From contig NZ_CP059348.1 of NCBI RefSeq assembly GCF_013702265.1, positions 2,852,001 to 2,916,000 of the forward strand: a DNA stretch of 64,000 nucleotides, given 5' to 3'. The DNA comes from Providencia rettgeri (GTDB lineage: Bacteria > Pseudomonadota > Gammaproteobacteria > Enterobacterales > Enterobacteriaceae). The position numbers and the translations under genes are program-made. The notes beneath the pieces were generated by a model that worked only from the letters and a program-made list of their open reading frames with translations, was not told the DNA's origin and searched no databases. This document shows, piece by piece, positions 1-9,099 of this stretch (position 1 is its first letter; the number at the start of each line of letters is the position of its first letter).

Positions 1-701
1 GCAAATAGCTCGCTGTAATCGTGGATATTCCCCGTGGTGCCCACCTGTTGCAGTAATGCACCGAATACCCCCTCGTGTTCCAGTACTTTCTCTGCGCTGT
101 CCACAATCACTTCAAAACCAAATGTACCCGCACGAGTCCGCACAACATCAAGAGTTTGAGGATGGACATCATCCGCAACAAAAAAGCGCTCTGCATTTTT
201 CAATTTACTGATGCGTTTTGCCATCGCCATGGCTTCCGCAGCAGCTGTTGCTTCATCCAATAACGATGCTGAAGCTAAATCTAAGCCCGTTAAATCAATC
301 GTTAATTGCTGGAAGTTCAGCAGTGACTCAAGACGACCTTGAGAAACTTCGGGCTGGTAAGGAGTATAAGCCGTATACCAACCTGGGTTTTCAAGTAAAT
401 TACGTAAGATAACAGGAGGAAGGATCACTGGGGCATAACCCATGCCGATGTAACTTTTATAACGTTTATTCAGGGAGGCAATCCCTTTTAATTCTGCGAG
501 GGCTTCTTGCTCAGTAGCACCACCGCCGACTCTTGGTGGCTCAGGCAGTAAAATGGCTTTCGGGACAATTTTGTCCATTAAATTATCGAGGGAAGTCGCG
601 CCAACAGTACCTAACATGGTTTTTATTTGTTGTTCTGATGACCCTATGTGGCGCGAGATAAATTCTGAACGGTTTTCTAGTTGACTCAGTGACATCGACA
701 T
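1..701 (-). CDS. gcvP: Glycine dehydrogenase (decarboxylating), P protein, partial
   Basis: P protein of the glycine cleavage system, a PLP enzyme that decarboxylates glycine and passes the aminomethyl group to the lipoyl arm of GcvH. Only the first 233 or so codons are present; the gene runs off the left edge, so the PLP lysine is not visible. Translating the minus strand from the ATG at 701 gives [20 protein letters not shown], then a glycine-rich [12 protein letters not shown] segment and [20 protein letters not shown], all typical of the GcvP N-terminal half. The frame is open from 701 to the edge. It is the last gene of a leftward gcvT-gcvH-gcvP operon and is separated from gcvH by a 191-bp gap containing a perfect hairpin. 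Family assignment is secure; completeness cannot be judged. Confidence 0.95.
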   Translation of the reverse strand, partial: MSMSLSQLENRSEFISRHIGSSEQQIKTMLGTVGATSLDNLMDKIVPKAILLPEPPRVGGGATEQEALAELKGIASLNKRYKSYIGMGYAPVILPPVILRNLLENPGWYTAYTPYQPEVSQGRLESLLNFQQLTIDLTGLDLASASLLDEATAAAEAMAMAKRISKLKNAERFFVADDVHPQTLDVVRTRAGTFGFEVIVDSAEKVLEHEGVFGALLQQVGTTGNIHDYSELF

Positions 702-840
702 ATCTGTGTTCCCATCCTTTTTGCTATGCGTAGCGTAGGTTATAAGACTCTAGCGATGATAAAACCTATTGATAAACTGCGAGATAAGTAGACTAGCTCA
801 AACTAACCTTGGTTAAAAAATATTCATTATGTTCTTGATA

Positions 841-878
841 TTTCGCACTGTAGCAAGCGATTACACTACAGTGCGAAA
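841..878 (-). other. Perfect hairpin in the gcvH-gcvP gap
   Basis: Bases 841-853 are the exact reverse complement of 866-878, giving a 13-bp stem with a 12-base loop, 14 bases past the gcvH stop. No T tract follows on the minus strand, so it does not look like a complete intrinsic terminator. An RNA-processing, stabilising or partial-termination role between gcvH and gcvP is inference. Confidence 0.6.
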
Positions 879-892
879 CATGATGATGTGGA

Positions 893-1285
893 TTACTCTT
901 CCGCAGCGATCATGCTCAGATAACCTTGAGCATCAATAAGATCAGCTAACTGAGAGTCATCGCTCATCTTAATACGGAAAATCCAGCCTTCTTGATATGG
1001 CGATTCGTTCACCAGCTCTGGAGAGTCGCTGAGTGCATCGTTAACCGCGATAATTTCACCACTAATCGGTGCGTAAATATCGGATGCTGCTTTCACAGAT
1101 TCAACGACAGCACAGTCGTCCCCTGCGCTCACTACATCACCCACGTCCGGTAAATCAACAAACACCATGTCGCCTAAAGTTTCTTGCGCATGTTCAGTGA
1201 TACCCACCGTGAATTCACCATTACCTTCATCACGCAGCCATTCGTGTTCGCGGGTATATCTTAATTCTTTAGGTGCATTGCTCAT
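893..1285 (-). CDS. gcvH: Glycine cleavage system H protein
   Basis: Lipoyl carrier protein of the glycine cleavage system; it shuttles the aminomethyl intermediate from GcvP to GcvT and is reoxidised by Lpd. The 130-residue product has the usual length and the lipoyl-attachment context [14 protein letters not shown], with the acceptor lysine at K65. The rest is the single H-protein fold ending in an acidic tail (MIAAEE). Start: ATG at 1285 with an AGAGAGG-like ribosome site just upstream. It is the middle gene of gcvTHP, with gcvT 92 bp upstream. Its lipoate would be loaded by pathways outside this window, while its E3 partner is lpdA at 19485-20912. No anomalies seen. Confidence 0.97.
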   Translation of the reverse strand: MSNAPKELRYTREHEWLRDEGNGEFTVGITEHAQETLGDMVFVDLPDVGDVVSAGDDCAVVESVKAASDIYAPISGEIIAVNDALSDSPELVNESPYQEGWIFRIKMSDDSQLADLIDAQGYLSMIAAEE

Positions 1286-1377
1286 TTCTAGCCTCTCTTT
1301 TGATTCTGACTATATGTTCTTGAGAAAAAGTTTTTGAGAAAACGTTTTAAAATCAATTTGTATTAGAAAATATCTAA

Positions 1378-2472
1378 TTACACTAATGCCTTACCTTCGC
1401 GGACAAATCCGGGTTTTACTACTTCAACCGGCATTTCCCGCTGACGGATTTCAACGATGGCGTGATTTTTAATGTCACTCGGTACACGCGCTAACGCGAT
1501 ACTGAAACCCAATGTAGGAGAGAATGAACCACTGGTGATCACCCCCTCATGCAATTTACCTGATTCATCCGTAAAGCGCACAACCTGTTCGGCACGCAGA
1601 ATGCCTTTTTCGCGCATCACTATGCCCACCAGCTTATCGGTACCCTTGGCCCGCTGTTTTTCCAGCGCTTCACGACCGATAAAGTTTCTGTCTTGCGGCT
1701 CCCAAGCAATTGTCCACCCCATATTGGCCGCTAATGGAGAAATAGACTCATCCATATCTTGCCCATAGAGATTCATACCTGCTTCAAGGCGCAGAGTATC
1801 GCGAGCACCTAAACCTGCTGGATGAACGCCTGCCTTCAGTAATTTGTGCCAGAAATCCACGATCTGCTGTTTCGGCATCGCAATTTCATACCCTTTTTCA
1901 CCCGTGTAACCTGTGGTTGCAATAAACAGATCACCTGTTTGCACACCATAGAAAGGCTTCATATCTTTGATGGCAGCACGCTGTTCATCGGTCAGTAAAG
2001 TGTGAACTTTCTCTTGAGATTTCGGGCCTTGAACAGCAACTAACGCCAAATCATCACGTACAGTAATCGCAACCGCATAATCTTTTGCGTGCTGCTCAAT
2101 CCATGCAATATCTTTGTCTCGCGTCGCAGAGTTAACCACAAGGCGGTAGAAGTCATCTTCAAGGTAATAAACAATCAGGTCATCAATCACACCACCTGAT
2201 GCATTCAGCATGCCGGTATACAGTGCGCGACCTTTGATGGTGAGCTTAGCGATATCATTGGCGAGAAGATAACGAAGAAAATCACGGCAACCTTCACCAT
2301 GTAAGTCAACAATCGTCATGTGGGAAACATCAAACATTCCTGCATCGGTTCGAACAATATTATGCTCGTTGATTTGCGAACCATAGTGCAGTGGCATCAT
2401 CCAGCCGTGGAAATCCACCATTTTTGCACCGCAGGCTATATGCTCATCATATAGAGTCGTTTGCTTTACCAT
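1378..2472 (-). CDS. gcvT: Aminomethyltransferase (glycine cleavage T protein)
   Basis: T protein: transfers the methylene group from aminomethyl-GcvH to tetrahydrofolate, releasing ammonia and making 5,10-methylene-THF. The 364-aa product starts [20 protein letters not shown] and carries the folate-binding segment [14 protein letters not shown] around residues 90-103 and the C-terminal [16 protein letters not shown] domain. The frame stays open for another 31 codons upstream (to 2565), but that stretch lacks family similarity; the ATG at 2472 has a GAGGGT ribosome site and matches the E. coli start. It is the first gene of the leftward gcvTHP operon, preceded by a 475-bp non-coding region in which GcvA, Lrp or PurR control would be expected by analogy; I could not place those sites. 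Confidence 0.97.
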   Translation of the reverse strand: MVKQTTLYDEHIACGAKMVDFHGWMMPLHYGSQINEHNIVRTDAGMFDVSHMTIVDLHGEGCRDFLRYLLANDIAKLTIKGRALYTGMLNASGGVIDDLIVYYLEDDFYRLVVNSATRDKDIAWIEQHAKDYAVAITVRDDLALVAVQGPKSQEKVHTLLTDEQRAAIKDMKPFYGVQTGDLFIATTGYTGEKGYEIAMPKQQIVDFWHKLLKAGVHPAGLGARDTLRLEAGMNLYGQDMDESISPLAANMGWTIAWEPQDRNFIGREALEKQRAKGTDKLVGIVMREKGILRAEQVVRFTDESGKLHEGVITSGSFSPTLGFSIALARVPSDIKNHAIVEIRQREMPVEVVKPGFVREGKALV

Positions 2473-2888
2473 GAATACCCTCTTTACATTACTGTGTCTG
2501 ATGGGGTGATCGCGCGATGAACGGCATAAATTTGTGTCTGTAAACCCCGTTTCATCAAAACGCAAATCATCGGATTTGATTCAAAACCGCTAACATTCGA
2601 AATTGGATGCTATAAAAAAAAATAGGGTGACGTACTCTCTGTATTACTCATTGCATCATTACATTTCCAGTGGTTTTTGTTAAATAATTGAGAACGATCA
2701 CTCAATCCCTTCATATTTGGCTTATTGCTGCGCAAAATATCATCAAAATTGAGACTTACTCCAAAAATGTGGATAAATTCAGAAAAACACATGAATTAGA
2801 AAAACTAATCCGAAATAATGAATAAATTAGTTTTTCTCAGCTATTGGTAGACTAGGCTGACGACTAACTAGGTGGAATAAGAAATAAA
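2473..2888. other. Intergenic region upstream of gcvT
   Basis: AT-rich stretch between gcvT and the ubiI terminator. It must hold the gcvTHP promoter and leader. A 60-codon open frame on the minus strand (2610-2792) has no recognisable family and low-complexity composition, and is not called. No glycine-riboswitch core was recognised by eye, which fits enterobacteria, where gcv is controlled by proteins and GcvB RNA. Confidence 0.4.
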
Positions 2889-2921
2889 AAACCTGAGTAT
2901 TTAAAATTAAACACTCAGGTT
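2881..2921 (-). terminator. Intrinsic terminator after ubiI
   Basis: The inverted repeat ACCTGAGT...ACTCAGGT (2890-2921) reads on the minus strand as a stem-loop followed by TTTTTTATTTC, 27 bases after the ubiI stop. This is a standard rho-independent terminator for the leftward pepP-ubiH-ubiI run. Confidence 0.85.
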
Positions 2922-2947
2922 ATCTGGAAGAGAGAATTAAGGCGGAA

Positions 2948-4174
2948 TTAAGCGTTATTAGCCGGTAGTTGCTTTAACCATTTAGGCATATCCGACAAGC
3001 CCATAGCGTGGTTCAATAATTGCGGTTTAACTCCCGGCAAACTGTCTGCTAAAACAAGGCCAATATCTCGCAGCAGTTTCTTCGCAGGGTTGTTGCCATC
3101 AAACAGTTCACGGAAACCTTGCATCCCCGCTAACATCACCGCAGCGCTGTGTTTACGGCTACGCTCATAGTCACGCAAATAGAAATATTGACCAAAGTCT
3201 TTGCCTTCACGGTGTAGCCTTCTGATTTCTCCAATCAGCATAGCAACGTCCATAAAACCAAGATTCACACCTTGACCGGCTAAAGGATGAATGGTGTGAG
3301 CCGCATCCCCAAGTAGCGCTAAACGCTGCGCCGCGAACTGGCGTGCATAGCGCCCAGTTAACGGAATTGTTAAACGGTCGCTTTCTAATTGGCAAAAACC
3401 TAAATTAACATCAAATGCGACGGTCAATTCTTTCTCAAACTCTAACTTATCCAAATCTTGACGACGAGCCGCCGCTAAGTTTGGTTGAGACCAAACAATC
3501 GAGCATAAATGCGGGTCACTTAACGGTAAGAACGCGAGGATGCCTTCACCATTAAAGGCTTGGCGGGCAATACCTTCATGCGGACGTTCAGTTCGAATAG
3601 TTGCCACCAGTGCGGTATGTTCATAATCCCAGAAAGTGAGCGGAATATCCGCGTGGCTACGCAACCATGAATTTGCGCCGTCTGCCCCGACTATCAAGCG
3701 AGCCGTTAACATATTTTCATCGTCTAAAGTGATGAAAACGTCATTTTCCCCCCACACTACCTTTTTGATAGTTGCAGGTGCCAGTAAAGTCACATCGCGC
3801 AATTGGCTGGCTTTTTGCCATAAGGCGTCGCGCACCACATTGTTCTCAACAATATGACCTAAATGGGAGAGATTTTGGTCTTGCGCAGAAAAAGCAATAC
3901 GGCCGAAACTGTGGTTGTCCCACACTTCCATCCCGTTATAGGCGGCAGCACGCATCCCTTTGATTACTGACCACACATCTAAATGAGCCAATAATTTTTC
4001 ACTGGCGGCATTGATTGCCGACACGCGTAGCGCATGGGGATCGTTAGCAGAGAATGGAATTTTAGGTGGATGGTTCTCAACGACCGCCACACGTAAACCA
4101 CTGCCTTCGAGTCCACATGCCAGTGCGAGCCCAACCATACCACCACCGGCGATAACCACATCAAACGATTGCAT
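2948..4174 (-). CDS. ubiI: FAD-dependent 2-octaprenylphenol hydroxylase UbiI (VisC)
   Basis: Flavoprotein monooxygenase performing the C5 hydroxylation in ubiquinone biosynthesis. The 408-aa protein has an N-terminal dinucleotide-binding motif (VVIAGGGMVGLALA, residues 7-20) and the second FAD motif GDAAHTIHPLAGQGVNLG, both diagnostic of the UbiH/UbiF/UbiI family. The open frame extends to 4222, but ATG 4174 has an AAGAGGAAT ribosome site and matches the known start, so the extra 16 residues are left out. It follows ubiH by 25 bp in the leftward pepP-ubiH-ubiI run, as in E. coli. UbiI versus UbiF is decided by position next to ubiH and gcvT. Confidence 0.95.
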   Translation of the reverse strand: MQSFDVVIAGGGMVGLALACGLEGSGLRVAVVENHPPKIPFSANDPHALRVSAINAASEKLLAHLDVWSVIKGMRAAAYNGMEVWDNHSFGRIAFSAQDQNLSHLGHIVENNVVRDALWQKASQLRDVTLLAPATIKKVVWGENDVFITLDDENMLTARLIVGADGANSWLRSHADIPLTFWDYEHTALVATIRTERPHEGIARQAFNGEGILAFLPLSDPHLCSIVWSQPNLAAARRQDLDKLEFEKELTVAFDVNLGFCQLESDRLTIPLTGRYARQFAAQRLALLGDAAHTIHPLAGQGVNLGFMDVAMLIGEIRRLHREGKDFGQYFYLRDYERSRKHSAAVMLAGMQGFRELFDGNNPAKKLLRDIGLVLADSLPGVKPQLLNHAMGLSDMPKWLKQLPANNA

Positions 4175-4199
4175 ATTTTTATTCCTCTTAGTTTTGTGG

Positions 4200-5378
4200 T
4201 TATTTATGTGCGACCCAGCCAAGGGTTTGGCGGGCTAAAACATCACGAACAGGCGGCAACATCTCCATCGCCATCAGACCTAAATTACGCCCCACAATTA
4301 ATGGGAAGCAACGATTAGCAAATAAACGCACCAGACCATCAGTCATGGTGACCGTTTTTTCTCGGTCGGCTAATCGGGTTTGTTGGTACTGACTGAGCAA
4401 TGAATAACTACCAATATCTTGCTGATTATCATGAGCATTGACGACTAATTCAGCTAATTGCATGACATCGCGGATCCCAAGATTGAAACCTTGCCCTGCA
4501 ATTGGGTGTAATGTCTGCGCCGCATTTCCCACCAGTGCAACACGGTGACTGACAGGATTCACCGCTTTTCTTAACACTAATGGGTAACAATTACGTTTAC
4601 CCGCTTGGGTAATTTCCCCTAAGCGCCAGCCAAAGGCTTGCTGTAATTTGCGAATAAAGGTTTCATCATCCCACGCATTAATATCGTCAGCATGTTCTTG
4701 GTGATGACACCAAACTAACGAGCTACGCCCTTCAGACATAGGTAATAATGCCAAAGGACCAAATTCAGTAAAACGCTCGAAGGCTCGACCTGCGGGGTCA
4801 ATCGAGGTTTTCACATTGGCAATAATCGCCACTTGTCCATAATCATCTTGCTGCCATTGCATGTTGCAAGCTTGACCAATCGCGGAACGACTACCATCCG
4901 CCGCCACTAATAGACTGCCCGTGATTTGCTCACCGCTGTCTAACGTGACAGTCACATTCTCCACGGTACGCTCAACATGCTCCACTTTAGCGGGACAATA
5001 AAGTGTAACGCCGGGCGCTTTACGTAACAGTGAAAATAAACGGGTGCCCGCTTCATGCAATTCAATCACATTACCCAATTCGGTGATTTGATGATCTTCC
5101 GCATGAATATTAACGAACCCTGCGTGCCCTCTATCGGACACATGAACGTGATTAATGGGGGTGACGCAATCAGCAAATGCAGACCAAACACCTATCGACG
5201 ATAAGTACTGGCAAGTGCCGTGAGCTAACGCAATCGCTCGTGCATCAAAGCCCGGATGTTGGTTATCCGGTTGAGATGCTTCGATAATTGATACCGAAAC
5301 ACGTCCTTGACTGAGTGATGAAATTGCCAGTGCCAATGTCGCGCCAGCCATTCCTCCCCCAACAATAATCACATTCAT
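4200..5378 (-). CDS. ubiH: 2-octaprenyl-6-methoxyphenol hydroxylase UbiH
   Basis: FAD monooxygenase for the C1 hydroxylation of the ubiquinone ring. The 392-aa product begins MNVIIVGGGMAGATLALAIS (FAD-binding Rossmann motif) and has GNAAQTLHPIAGQGFNLGIRD as the second FAD motif. The first acidic position of that motif (GD in UbiI) is GN here; E. coli UbiH, as I recall it, has the same GNAAQTLHP, so this is not a defect. It lies between pepP (37 bp upstream) and ubiI (25 bp downstream) and is probably co-transcribed. UbiH and UbiI are paralogues with similar FAD motifs at both ends. Confidence 0.96.
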   Translation of the reverse strand: MNVIIVGGGMAGATLALAISSLSQGRVSVSIIEASQPDNQHPGFDARAIALAHGTCQYLSSIGVWSAFADCVTPINHVHVSDRGHAGFVNIHAEDHQITELGNVIELHEAGTRLFSLLRKAPGVTLYCPAKVEHVERTVENVTVTLDSGEQITGSLLVAADGSRSAIGQACNMQWQQDDYGQVAIIANVKTSIDPAGRAFERFTEFGPLALLPMSEGRSSLVWCHHQEHADDINAWDDETFIRKLQQAFGWRLGEITQAGKRNCYPLVLRKAVNPVSHRVALVGNAAQTLHPIAGQGFNLGIRDVMQLAELVVNAHDNQQDIGSYSLLSQYQQTRLADREKTVTMTDGLVRLFANRCFPLIVGRNLGLMAMEMLPPVRDVLARQTLGWVAHK

Positions 5379-5415
5379 AGGTTGTTAATTACCTTCTATT
5401 ATTACTTTTTACTGC

Positions 5416-6738
5416 TTAACCTAAGCGTTTTTTAGCCGCCGCCATTAACGCTTCAATTTCATCAGGATCTTTAACGACCATCGCCGTTAAGTTTTCATTC
5501 CCATCTTCAGTGATAAGAATATCGTCTTCTATGCGAACACCAATACCACGGTATTGAGGCGGTACATCAGCGTCTGGCGCAATATATAATCCCGGTTCAA
5601 TAGTCAGCACCATGCCTGGCTCTAAAATGCGGTCTCTTTCTACACCGTAGAAACCGACATCATGAACATCTAAGCCCAGCCAATGGCTTAAACCATGCAT
5701 AAAAAATGGATGATACGCTTTGTTTTCGATCAATTGTTCGACATCACCCTGCAAAATGCCTAATTTCACTAAGCCTTCCGTTTTAATACGAACAATTTGG
5801 CGAGTCACTTCGTGGATGCTGGTACCAGGGCGATACAGTTCTAATGCGGTATTGATAGATTGAAGAACGATATCGTAGATTTCACGCTGCTCTTTGCTGA
5901 ATTTGCCATTTACTGGGAAAGTTCGAGTGATATCTCCTGCGTAACCTTCTAACTCTGCACCAGCATCAATCAGGACTAAGTCCCCGTCTTTCATCGCACA
6001 TTCATTTTCTGTGTAGTGCAAAATGCAGGCGTTTTCGCCACTACCTACGATGGTGTTATAGGATGGGAAACGCGCACCATGGCGAGTAAATTCATACTCA
6101 ATCTCACCACAGAGTTGATATTCATACATATTCGGGCGGCAAGTTTCCATCGCACGAATATGCGCTAATGCCGAGATTTCACCCGCTTTACGCATGACCG
6201 CCATTTCTGCATCTGACTTAAATAGGCGCATTTCGTGCACCATTGGACGCCAGTCAATGACAGTGCGAGGGGCTTTTAAATTGCGACGGCTTCCTCGGCG
6301 CAGGACATCCAACGCACCGAAAACCAGTTTATCCGCGTAATCAAATTCACCTTGAGCGTGATAAATCACATCGAGGCCATTGAGTAATTGATAGAGCTGA
6401 TCAACGATTTCATCAAATGGCAGCGCTTTATCAACACCGAGTTTTTCCGGTGCCGCATCTTGCCCTAAACGACGCCCAAACCAAATTTCTGCGGTGAGAT
6501 CGCGAACACGGTTGAACAGCACGGTGTGGCTATGTTTCTCGTCACTTTTTATTAAAACTAAAACCGCTTCTGGCTCACTAAATCCAGTCAGATACAGAAA
6601 ATCACTGTGCTGGCGATACGGATATTCGCAATCCGCATTACGTTGTGCTTCCGGTGCTGAGAAGATAATAGCAGCACTTGCTGGCGCCATTTGAGCCAAT
6701 AATGCATTACGACGAGAAATAAATTCCTGCTTATTCAT
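5416..6738 (-). CDS. pepP: Xaa-Pro aminopeptidase P II
   Basis: Cytosolic metallopeptidase releasing N-terminal residues ahead of proline. The 440-aa protein has the AMP_N domain (about 1-170) and the pita-bread M24 domain. Metal ligands are visible as two Asp in LIDAGAELEGYAGDITRTFP, His in MHGLSHWLGLDVHD, Glu in LTIEPGLY and Glu in GVRIEDDILIT. Length matches E. coli PepP. It heads the pepP-ubiH-ubiI run, with ygfB 164 bp upstream. No truncation or missing ligand seen. Confidence 0.96.
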   Translation of the reverse strand: MNKQEFISRRNALLAQMAPASAAIIFSAPEAQRNADCEYPYRQHSDFLYLTGFSEPEAVLVLIKSDEKHSHTVLFNRVRDLTAEIWFGRRLGQDAAPEKLGVDKALPFDEIVDQLYQLLNGLDVIYHAQGEFDYADKLVFGALDVLRRGSRRNLKAPRTVIDWRPMVHEMRLFKSDAEMAVMRKAGEISALAHIRAMETCRPNMYEYQLCGEIEYEFTRHGARFPSYNTIVGSGENACILHYTENECAMKDGDLVLIDAGAELEGYAGDITRTFPVNGKFSKEQREIYDIVLQSINTALELYRPGTSIHEVTRQIVRIKTEGLVKLGILQGDVEQLIENKAYHPFFMHGLSHWLGLDVHDVGFYGVERDRILEPGMVLTIEPGLYIAPDADVPPQYRGIGVRIEDDILITEDGNENLTAMVVKDPDEIEALMAAAKKRLG

Positions 6739-6902
6739 ACCGTTATTGCCTTATTATTTGGGTTTTAGGTTGGTTGCTTGTTTGATAATTAGCTAAAAAT
6801 CAAACGGCAATCAGTTTAAATTAGGTAAATCCGTTCCTTAACCGTAGGTGACTGACAATGCAGAAAGCCTACAGTTAGTGGGTCGCTACCTAGTATTATA
6901 GA

Positions 6903-7481
6903 TTAGTGAAGAACGGGCTTGATATTCTCGACAGCGGTTGGGCCTTTTTTCGGCTCAGCCAGTGCGATGTAACACAGTTGAACGGCAACTCTCACATATT
7001 CAACAACTTCTTCTAATGCTTGCTCTAACTCTTCTTGGTCTTCTTCTTCATCATAACCAAGCATACCGATGTTACGTAGATCAGTAATTACTTCACTAAT
7101 CTCTTTTTTATCAGTCAATTTAGGTTGAGCAACGCCAATGCCAAGTAAGAAGTGGTTAACCCAGCCAGCCAGTGCGTCTGCATGGTCAAACACAGAAGCG
7201 TCTTCATCCGGAAATAGCATATTAAATGCAAATTCGGTGTCATCTAATGCTTCAAATGTGAGGTCATATAGCTCGCGCAATGGTTGTGAAACGGTTTGCG
7301 GAAACGCAAGTCCGTCATTCGCCAGATCATGAACAAGCGTTTGCCAACCGTGGTCACGGCTCCCTCCACAAATCAGTCCGGTTATTAAACCATGGATCTC
7401 GGCGGCCGTGAGTGCGATTGAGTGCTGTTGGAGTAAGTTATCCAACGATTCATAGTTAGGTAAAGATTTTTGTATAGACAT
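6903..7481 (-). CDS. ygfB: UPF0149 family protein YgfB
   Basis: Conserved 192-aa protein of the YgfB/YecA (UPF0149) family. The sequence has the family hallmark around [17 protein letters not shown] (residues 24-40) and an acidic C-terminal half with runs of Glu ([19 protein letters not shown]). There is no zinc-binding SEC-C tail, which separates it from YecA. In E. coli it sits, as here, between pepP and the divergent zapA. In Pseudomonas a homologue represses the alpA lysis regulator; whether that applies here is unknown. Start: ATG 7481 ([15 protein letters not shown]). Confidence 0.92.
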   Translation of the reverse strand: MSIQKSLPNYESLDNLLQQHSIALTAAEIHGLITGLICGGSRDHGWQTLVHDLANDGLAFPQTVSQPLRELYDLTFEALDDTEFAFNMLFPDEDASVFDHADALAGWVNHFLLGIGVAQPKLTDKKEISEVITDLRNIGMLGYDEEEDQEELEQALEEVVEYVRVAVQLCYIALAEPKKGPTAVENIKPVLH

Positions 7482-7702
7482 CTGAATTCGTCATGTTAGC
7501 TTGGGATTCGTGATATGCTACCACCAAGGATAGCCGCTAGACCAGCCTGCTTTTTTTGTCTGAGTTATTATTAGCTTATTTTTATTCTAAACTAGTAATA
7601 TATCGCCAATGCCTATCTCAGCATAAGCTATGCAAAAATTAACAACATTTACGCCAAATGTCCTACTTTTATTGGCGAAAACGATTTTAGTATGGAGGTA
7701 CC

Positions 7703-8032
7703 ATGTCCGCACAACCCGTTGATATTCAGATTTTTGGGCGCTCTATGCGCGTTAATTGCCCAATAGAACAAAAAGAAGCGCTCTTAGAGTCAGCAAAAGA
7801 ATTAGAAGAACGCTTAAAAACGTTAAAAGACCGAAGCGGTGTCACTAACACTGAACAGCTTATTTTCATTGTCGCATTGAACGTCTGTCACGAATTAGCA
7901 CAAGAAAAGACAAAAACGCGCGATTATGCTTATAATATGGAAGAGAAAATAAAAGTATTGCAGCAGACGATTGAACAAGCGTTGCACGATCAGGTGAAAA
8001 TCACTGAGAGGCAGGTATTGCCCCTAGAGTAA
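7703..8032 (+). CDS. zapA: Cell division protein ZapA
   Basis: FtsZ-ring stabiliser: a small tetrameric protein that cross-links FtsZ filaments. The 109-aa product starts [20 protein letters not shown] (globular ZapA head) and continues into a long charged helix (from about residue 75, [17 protein letters not shown]) consistent with the C-terminal coiled coil. The ATG at 7703 follows a strong GGAGGT ribosome site. It is divergent from ygfB (221-bp gap) and followed by 6S RNA and the fau homologue, the conserved enterobacterial order. Its partners ftsZ and zapD are both in this window. Confidence 0.97.
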   Translation: MSAQPVDIQIFGRSMRVNCPIEQKEALLESAKELEERLKTLKDRSGVTNTEQLIFIVALNVCHELAQEKTKTRDYAYNMEEKIKVLQQTIEQALHDQVKITERQVLPLE

Positions 8033-8081
8033 ATATGCTTATTAATCAATCACTAGTAAAAAAATAAAACGAAAAATTAGG

Positions 8082-8109
8082 TTGCATTTATACTCTAATT
8101 TCGTACAAT
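8082..8109 (+). promoter_or_regulatory. Candidate promoter of 6S RNA
   Basis: TTGCAT (8082-8087), a 16-base spacer and TACAAT (8104-8109) form a sigma-70-like pair about 34 bases before the inferred mature 6S RNA 5' end. Placement by eye only. Confidence 0.4.
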
Positions 8110-8142
8110 GAAATCACTGAGTAACGAAAGTTCTCAAAACAA

Positions 8143-8326
8143 ATTTCTCTGAGATGCGCGTCAGTGGGTAAGTCCCCTGAGCCGATATTTCATACCAAAC
8201 AGAATGTGGTTATTGCGCTGGTGAGCATGCCTGATTCGCTCAGGAAGCCTAAAGGTTGCTAAACTGCGTTCACCTTGAACCAAGGGTTCAAGGGTTACAG
8301 CCTACAACGGCATCTTGGAGACCTCC
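8143..8326 (+). ncRNA. ssrS: 6S RNA
   Basis: 6S RNA binds the sigma-70 RNA polymerase holoenzyme and mimics an open promoter in stationary phase. The sequence from ATTTCTCTGAGATG to about ATCTTGGAGACCTCC matches E. coli ssrS nearly base for base in the conserved blocks: CCCCTGAGCCGATATTTCAT, GGTGAGCATGC, and CACCTTGAACCAAGGGTTCA followed by AGGGTTACAGCCT. The ends pair (TCTGAGATG with CATCTTGGAGA) to close the rod. The resulting length, about 184 nt, is that of E. coli. It lies between zapA and the 5-formyl-THF cyclo-ligase gene, its usual place. End positions are by analogy and could shift by a few bases. Confidence 0.95.
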
Positions 8327-8460
8327 CTTCTATTTAGTCTGCTCTTATTCTTTGCACAAAATCCCAAACCCACGCTAAAAATTACTTATTCCTATTCCTT
8401 GCGATATACTGTTTCGTAGGTTTTTCCACGAGTTATCAACTTGCTATTAGGAAATGATTT

Positions 8461-9063
8461 ATGGGAATGGTTATGTCAGATACGCTCTCTTCACTACGTC
8501 AACAAATCCGTAAATCCATTCGAGCAACTAGACGGGAACTGACACCAGAAGCCCAAGATGACGCGGCTCAACACATTATCGCTCACATACTTAATCACCC
8601 CAAAATAGCGTCAGCTAAAACGATTGCCCTATTTCTTTCGTTCGATGGTGAAATTAATACACGTCCATTAATCCAAGCCCTTTGGGATCACGGAAAACAG
8701 GTTTATCTCCCCGTTATTCATCCTTTTAATCCTCATCACTTATTATTTTTGCACTACACGCCGAAGACTATCTTAGTAAAAAATAAATTTAATATTGAAG
8801 AACCACAATTGAATGTGTTGGATGTATTACCTATCGAGCAACTGGATATTATGATGGTCCCGCTGGTGGCCTTTGATAGCCAAGGACAACGGTTAGGAAT
8901 GGGGGGCGGATTTTATGATAGAACATTGGCAAACTGGCAACAAACTGGCTTTTATCCTATTGGGCTCGCCCATGATTGTCAGTTAGTTGAAGATTTACCC
9001 GTTGCGCATTGGGATATTCCGTTGCCAGAAATTATTACCCCGAAAAAAATATGGCGCTGGTAA
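8461..9063 (+). CDS. fau: 5-formyltetrahydrofolate cyclo-ligase
   Basis: Converts 5-formyl-THF to 5,10-methenyl-THF with ATP, recycling an inhibitory folate. The 200-aa product (older name YgfA) has the family signature PLVAFDSQGQRLGMGGGFYDRTL near residues 139-161 and an N-terminal basic helix (LRQQIRKSIRATRRELTP). Two starts are possible: ATG 8461, 8 bases after AGGA, or ATG 8473, 6 bases after GGGA; they differ by four residues. Lying downstream of 6S RNA, it is probably read partly by transcription through ssrS, as known in E. coli. Its folate chemistry links to the gcv operon nearby. Confidence 0.95.
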   Translation: MGMVMSDTLSSLRQQIRKSIRATRRELTPEAQDDAAQHIIAHILNHPKIASAKTIALFLSFDGEINTRPLIQALWDHGKQVYLPVIHPFNPHHLLFLHYTPKTILVKNKFNIEEPQLNVLDVLPIEQLDIMMVPLVAFDSQGQRLGMGGGFYDRTLANWQQTGFYPIGLAHDCQLVEDLPVAHWDIPLPEIITPKKIWRW

Positions 9064-9099
9064 ATACCAACGCCACGGTGTTTTTAATATATCGACTGA

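Noticed and set aside
1339-1348. AAAACGTTTT resembling a PurR box between gcvT and gcvH
   Set aside because: Lacks the GCAA/TTGC flanks of the PurR consensus and lies inside the operon rather than at its promoter.
2610-2792. 60-codon open frame on the minus strand upstream of gcvT
   Set aside because: No recognisable family, biased composition and no clear ribosome site; better explained as gcvT leader DNA.
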